A DNA stretch of 8,666 bases from Chlamydiota bacterium. Lineage in GTDB: Bacteria; Chlamydiota; Chlamydiia; Chlamydiales; Rhabdochlamydiaceae. Shown here piece by piece: positions 6,242-8,666 of this stretch; within the stretch, counting starts at the first letter, position 1, and each line of letters opens with the position of its first letter. The stretch spans positions 1 to 8,666 of the forward strand of contig JAHFTP010000061.1 in assembly GCA_023265495.1 (NCBI GenBank). Direction: 5' to 3'. The translations under genes and the position numbers were made by a program. Below the pieces are notes generated by a model that searched no databases, had not been told where the DNA came from, and worked only from the letters and a program-made list of their open reading frames with translations.

Positions 6242-8452
6242 ATGAATTCACAGGATTTATTAAATATAGATCTAGGAAACCTCTATATTAGAAACGCCAC
6301 GGTAAAGAGTATAGAAGAGAGCGCAGAAAAGCAAAGAGAAGAGCTCGTCGCCTTATCCTCTATGTTACAGCAACTGATGGGCAGTATGGCAGGAGCTAGG
6401 TCGGGAGATGATGAAACATCTTCTGTTTCTTCTGCTGCAGCCACCGCTAAAGACCACGAGTTTTTACACGGCATTTCTTCAAATCCTTCTACAAACCCTA
6501 CGTTGGGATCCAATTCAACAGATTCTTCCGGCGGACCTTCTCCTGCTGCCATGGCCCAAGCGTTAGCAGCACTTCAAGCCGCTCTACAAAACGTACAGTA
6601 TGAAATCGCTACAGCCACCTCTCAATCAGAGAAGGATGGCCTAATCGTGGAACAATCGCAAATCACGCAAGCTATAGCGCTTGTCAAAGAGATGAAACTG
6701 CAAACCTTTCTACACAACCTCACCAATGTCATCGCAAATATTATGAATGAATACGGAGGATGGGACTCAACGAGTTGGAATTGGGGAGATTTTGGATATG
6801 CGATTAACCAAGGGCAAAACACAGCCATTATCAATGCCATTAACGCCTACTTGAAACAAAACGGATTTTCCCCCGTGACCATTACCCCCCAATACAGCTG
6901 GCAGGCAGGCAGTTTCACTCAGCAAGACAGCATCAACGCCATGGAGTTGATCTCTGATGTAATCAGCGACGTACAAGCACAAAGCGGAACTCCTGCCGTC
7001 TCTCTCTCTACAATAGAAAAAGAACTGAGCAGGCTCAACAACCCCACCGTACAAAATATCATCAAGTTAATGAAGAGGGGCAACACACTCACCACTGCTG
7101 AATTGTCCATGATCCGAGAGATGTCGAACGAGCTTGCCAAAATCTTAAGCCACGGAAAATCTGTCGGATCTGCAGGTCCTTCCAATGGACAGCTCGTAGA
7201 GGCTATGGGCGCAATGACGACATTTTTGAACAACCTGCAAGACATTATAGCGCAGTTTGGTCAATCTAAAGCACAAAATGACACAACCATTGGACAAGAT
7301 TATGTGAACCAGTCAGAAAACAACATGCAGCTTGCCAGCTACCAATCGCAGAAGATCGCAGCGGAAGAAGCCGAGCAAAACAGCTTAGGCACCGCTATGA
7401 AATGGATCGAAGGTGTTGCAGGAGCTATCATGGCAGCTGTTGCCATAGCCACGGGCAACATCGGGCTAGCCGCTATTATCATTACGATGACCGTTATGCA
7501 AGAGACCGGCGCTATGACAGATATCACAAGTTCCATTAGCCAAGACCTGCAAAAGGACGGCATGAGCCAAACGGATGCGAACTACCTAGCCTCTGCAATC
7601 GTTGTTGTCGTAGTACTTGTTGCCACACTCGGTACCAGTGCAGCTGTCTCTGCGTTCACCTCTACTGCAGAAGTAGCTACCGACGCTTCCGAAACGGCAG
7701 CAACAACTGCTGCGCAAGACACGGAGCAAAGCATTGGATCCAGGGTAATGAACTACCTTAACAATATTTGGTCTAAGATGGGAGAGAATCTCTCCAACCT
7801 GAAAAACAGCACATCATTGAAAGAAGTTGCTACTAACCTATCTAAGTGCAACCCATTTACTGCCCTTCCAAGGATTGTTAACATCGCGATAGCAAACACG
7901 TTGCAAGCGATGTCTGCGTCAGGATTCTATAATAACGCAGCGGCTTATGACACCAGAAACGAAAGTCAGCAACAGCAGGAGCAAGCAGAGATGGTCGCTA
8001 ACATTACAGGTGGAGTCCTTGGTACTGTGTTCTCCGGCATGGCTTTAAGCGCATCTATTAGTTCAGCCACTGCTGAAGGAGAGAGTCTTATGACGAACCT
8101 CAACAGACAGGGCTTAAAATTTGGTCAGCTCTTAAGTCGTCTAAATCCGAACTTGATCTCTGCCCTGTATTACGCTGCAAACATCGGCGGTGGCGCGTTA
8201 AATGCAACTTGTCAAGCAGGTAAAGCGGCTATTTACGCACAGCAAGCGAGTGCAACAAAGCTGATGGGACAATACAATGCTGCAACAAAACTCTTCCAAA
8301 GCTATGAAACACAAACAACAACAGGTATGGAGAACTCACAAAAAACGTTAGATTCTATTATCCAAGGCCACGGCCAGCTAGACGCTAAAGTACAACAGCA
8401 AATCTGGGCAGGACAAGCTGCAGTAGCTCAGATATTGAGCCAGTCAGCCTAA
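6242..8452 (+). CDS. Large hydrophobic protein resembling a type III secretion translocator (SctE/CopB/IpaB-like), 736 residues
   Basis: The architecture is a short N-terminus without a Sec signal, a Ser/Gly/Ala/Pro-rich stretch (about 50-102), helical coiled-coil-prone segments (22-48 and 103-160) and a long alpha-helical middle. Hydrophobic segments follow at about 387-419 (starting WIEGVAGAIMAAVAIATG), 448-471 (with AIVVVVVLVATLG) and 585-607, then a Gln/Ala-rich helical tail ending ILSQSA. Helical N-terminal half, hydrophobic hairpin in the second half and an amphipathic C-terminus is the plan of SctE-class translocators such as CopB, YopB and IpaB. The lead-in at 356-386 (NQSENNMQLASYQSQKIAAE, then LGTAMK) resembles theirs. 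It is longer than the roughly 500-residue CopB. AGGA at 6232-6235 lies 6 nt before the ATG. No chaperone (SycD/LcrH) or CopD gene is adjacent, so it is an orphan here. A secreted effector or inclusion-membrane protein is the main alternative. Confidence 0.5.
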   Translation: MNSQDLLNIDLGNLYIRNATVKSIEESAEKQREELVALSSMLQQLMGSMAGARSGDDETSSVSSAAATAKDHEFLHGISSNPSTNPTLGSNSTDSSGGPSPAAMAQALAALQAALQNVQYEIATATSQSEKDGLIVEQSQITQAIALVKEMKLQTFLHNLTNVIANIMNEYGGWDSTSWNWGDFGYAINQGQNTAIINAINAYLKQNGFSPVTITPQYSWQAGSFTQQDSINAMELISDVISDVQAQSGTPAVSLSTIEKELSRLNNPTVQNIIKLMKRGNTLTTAELSMIREMSNELAKILSHGKSVGSAGPSNGQLVEAMGAMTTFLNNLQDIIAQFGQSKAQNDTTIGQDYVNQSENNMQLASYQSQKIAAEEAEQNSLGTAMKWIEGVAGAIMAAVAIATGNIGLAAIIITMTVMQETGAMTDITSSISQDLQKDGMSQTDANYLASAIVVVVVLVATLGTSAAVSAFTSTAEVATDASETAATTAAQDTEQSIGSRVMNYLNNIWSKMGENLSNLKNSTSLKEVATNLSKCNPFTALPRIVNIAIANTLQAMSASGFYNNAAAYDTRNESQQQQEQAEMVANITGGVLGTVFSGMALSASISSATAEGESLMTNLNRQGLKFGQLLSRLNPNLISALYYAANIGGGALNATCQAGKAAIYAQQASATKLMGQYNAATKLFQSYETQTTTGMENSQKTLDSIIQGHGQLDAKVQQQIWAGQAAVAQILSQSA

Positions 8453-8474
8453 CACCACGCCCCTCCATAAAAAC

Positions 8475-8508
8475 AAAAAGAGCCCGTCAAATGACGGGCT
8501 TTTTTGTT
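8475..8508 (+). terminator. Strong rho-independent terminator of the translocator-like gene (bidirectional)
   Basis: AGCCCGTCA (8481-8489) and TGACGGGCT (8492-8500) form a perfect 9-bp GC-rich stem with an AA loop on the plus strand, followed by a T run ending TTTTTTGTT. It starts 28 nt after the stop codon. The flanking A-rich bases upstream provide a broken T run on the minus strand as well, so it can also back up termination of the leftward rRNA transcript. Confidence 0.92.
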
Positions 8509-8544
8509 AAAAAAAAGCCCTTCAGACCGTAAGATCTGAAGGGC
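8509..8544 (-). terminator. Rho-independent terminator of the rRNA operon
   Basis: GCCCTTCAGA (8517-8526) and TCTGAAGGGC (8535-8544) form a perfect 10-bp stem with an 8-nt loop. Read leftward it is followed by T8 (8516-8509). It lies 10 nt beyond the 5S rRNA 3' end and ends the leftward rRNA transcript. Confidence 0.93.
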
Positions 8545-8554
8545 GTGAATAAAA

Positions 8555-8666
8555 GCTTGGCGGCGACCTACTCTTCCGTACTCTTGTGTACAGTACCATC
8601 GGCGATGAAAGGCTTGACTTCTGAGTTCGGGATGGGATCAGGTATTTCCCCTTCTCTATTGCCACC
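8555..8666 (-). rRNA. rrf: 5S ribosomal RNA (missing the first few 5' bases at the window edge)
   Basis: The minus strand reads GGTGGCAATAGAGAAGGGGA from the right edge. It contains the diagnostic CCCATCCCGAACTC (8636-8623), then GCCGATGGTACTG, GAAGAGTAGGTCGCCGCCAAGC and a 3' end near 8555. The 3' GCCGCCAAGC pairs with the 5' GGTGGC to form helix I. That pairing implies that about four 5' bases lie beyond 8666. It is the distal gene of an rRNA operon entering from the right, immediately followed by a strong terminator. It is convergent with the translocator-like gene. Confidence 0.95.

Noticed and set aside
6283..7563. Several open frames of 70-110 codons on the minus strand within the translocator-like gene
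   Set aside because: They lie entirely inside a 736-codon frame with good start signals and look like out-of-frame shadows rich in Ser/Cys/Ile, with no recognisable domain.

Overview
The window most likely comes from a chlamydia-related bacterium (order Chlamydiales, probably an amoeba-associated 'environmental' lineage rather than Chlamydiaceae). The clues are a malate dehydrogenase with chlamydial-looking sequence (GGGGQIAYS, LAHGD), a large hydrophobic protein resembling type III secretion translocators, a ten-TM DMT transporter like those obligate intracellular bacteria use for metabolite import, and an AAA-ATPase-like/PD-(D/E)XK protein of a family common in amoeba symbionts. A citrate synthase gene argues against Chlamydiaceae, which lack that enzyme. 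The assignment rests on recalled family knowledge, not on a search.

Layout, left to right. 1-372 (-): 5' part of pdhA, pyruvate dehydrogenase E1 alpha, running off the left edge, with a plausible promoter at 409-438. 453-632 (-): a 59-residue lipoprotein with a clear lipobox. 633-818: divergent spacer with two A8 tracts 21 bp apart. 819-2504 (+): AAA-ATPase-like/PD-(D/E)XK protein. 2543-2578: hairpin terminator for the leftward genes. 2629-3792 (-) citrate synthase and 3805-4797 (-) malate dehydrogenase form a tight two-gene operon transcribed mdh first. 4798-5068: very AT-rich divergent spacer with inverted repeats. 5069-6043 (+): EamA/DMT transporter. 6044-6241: spacer with a good promoter candidate. 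6242-8452 (+): 736-residue translocator-like protein. 8481-8544: two back-to-back terminators. 8555-8666 (-): 5S rRNA, the distal end of an rRNA operon, lacking only its first few 5' bases.

Functional reading. pdhA (acetyl-CoA supply), mdh (oxaloacetate supply) and citrate synthase (their condensation) lie within 5 kb on the same strand, separated by one opposite-strand AAA/nuclease gene. The citrate synthase is of the mitochondrial-like type. The transporter and the translocator-like protein fit an intracellular lifestyle. I see no CRISPR array, IS element, tRNA or clear defence operon. The least explained items are the 736-residue protein, the small lipoprotein and the AAA/PD-(D/E)XK protein.
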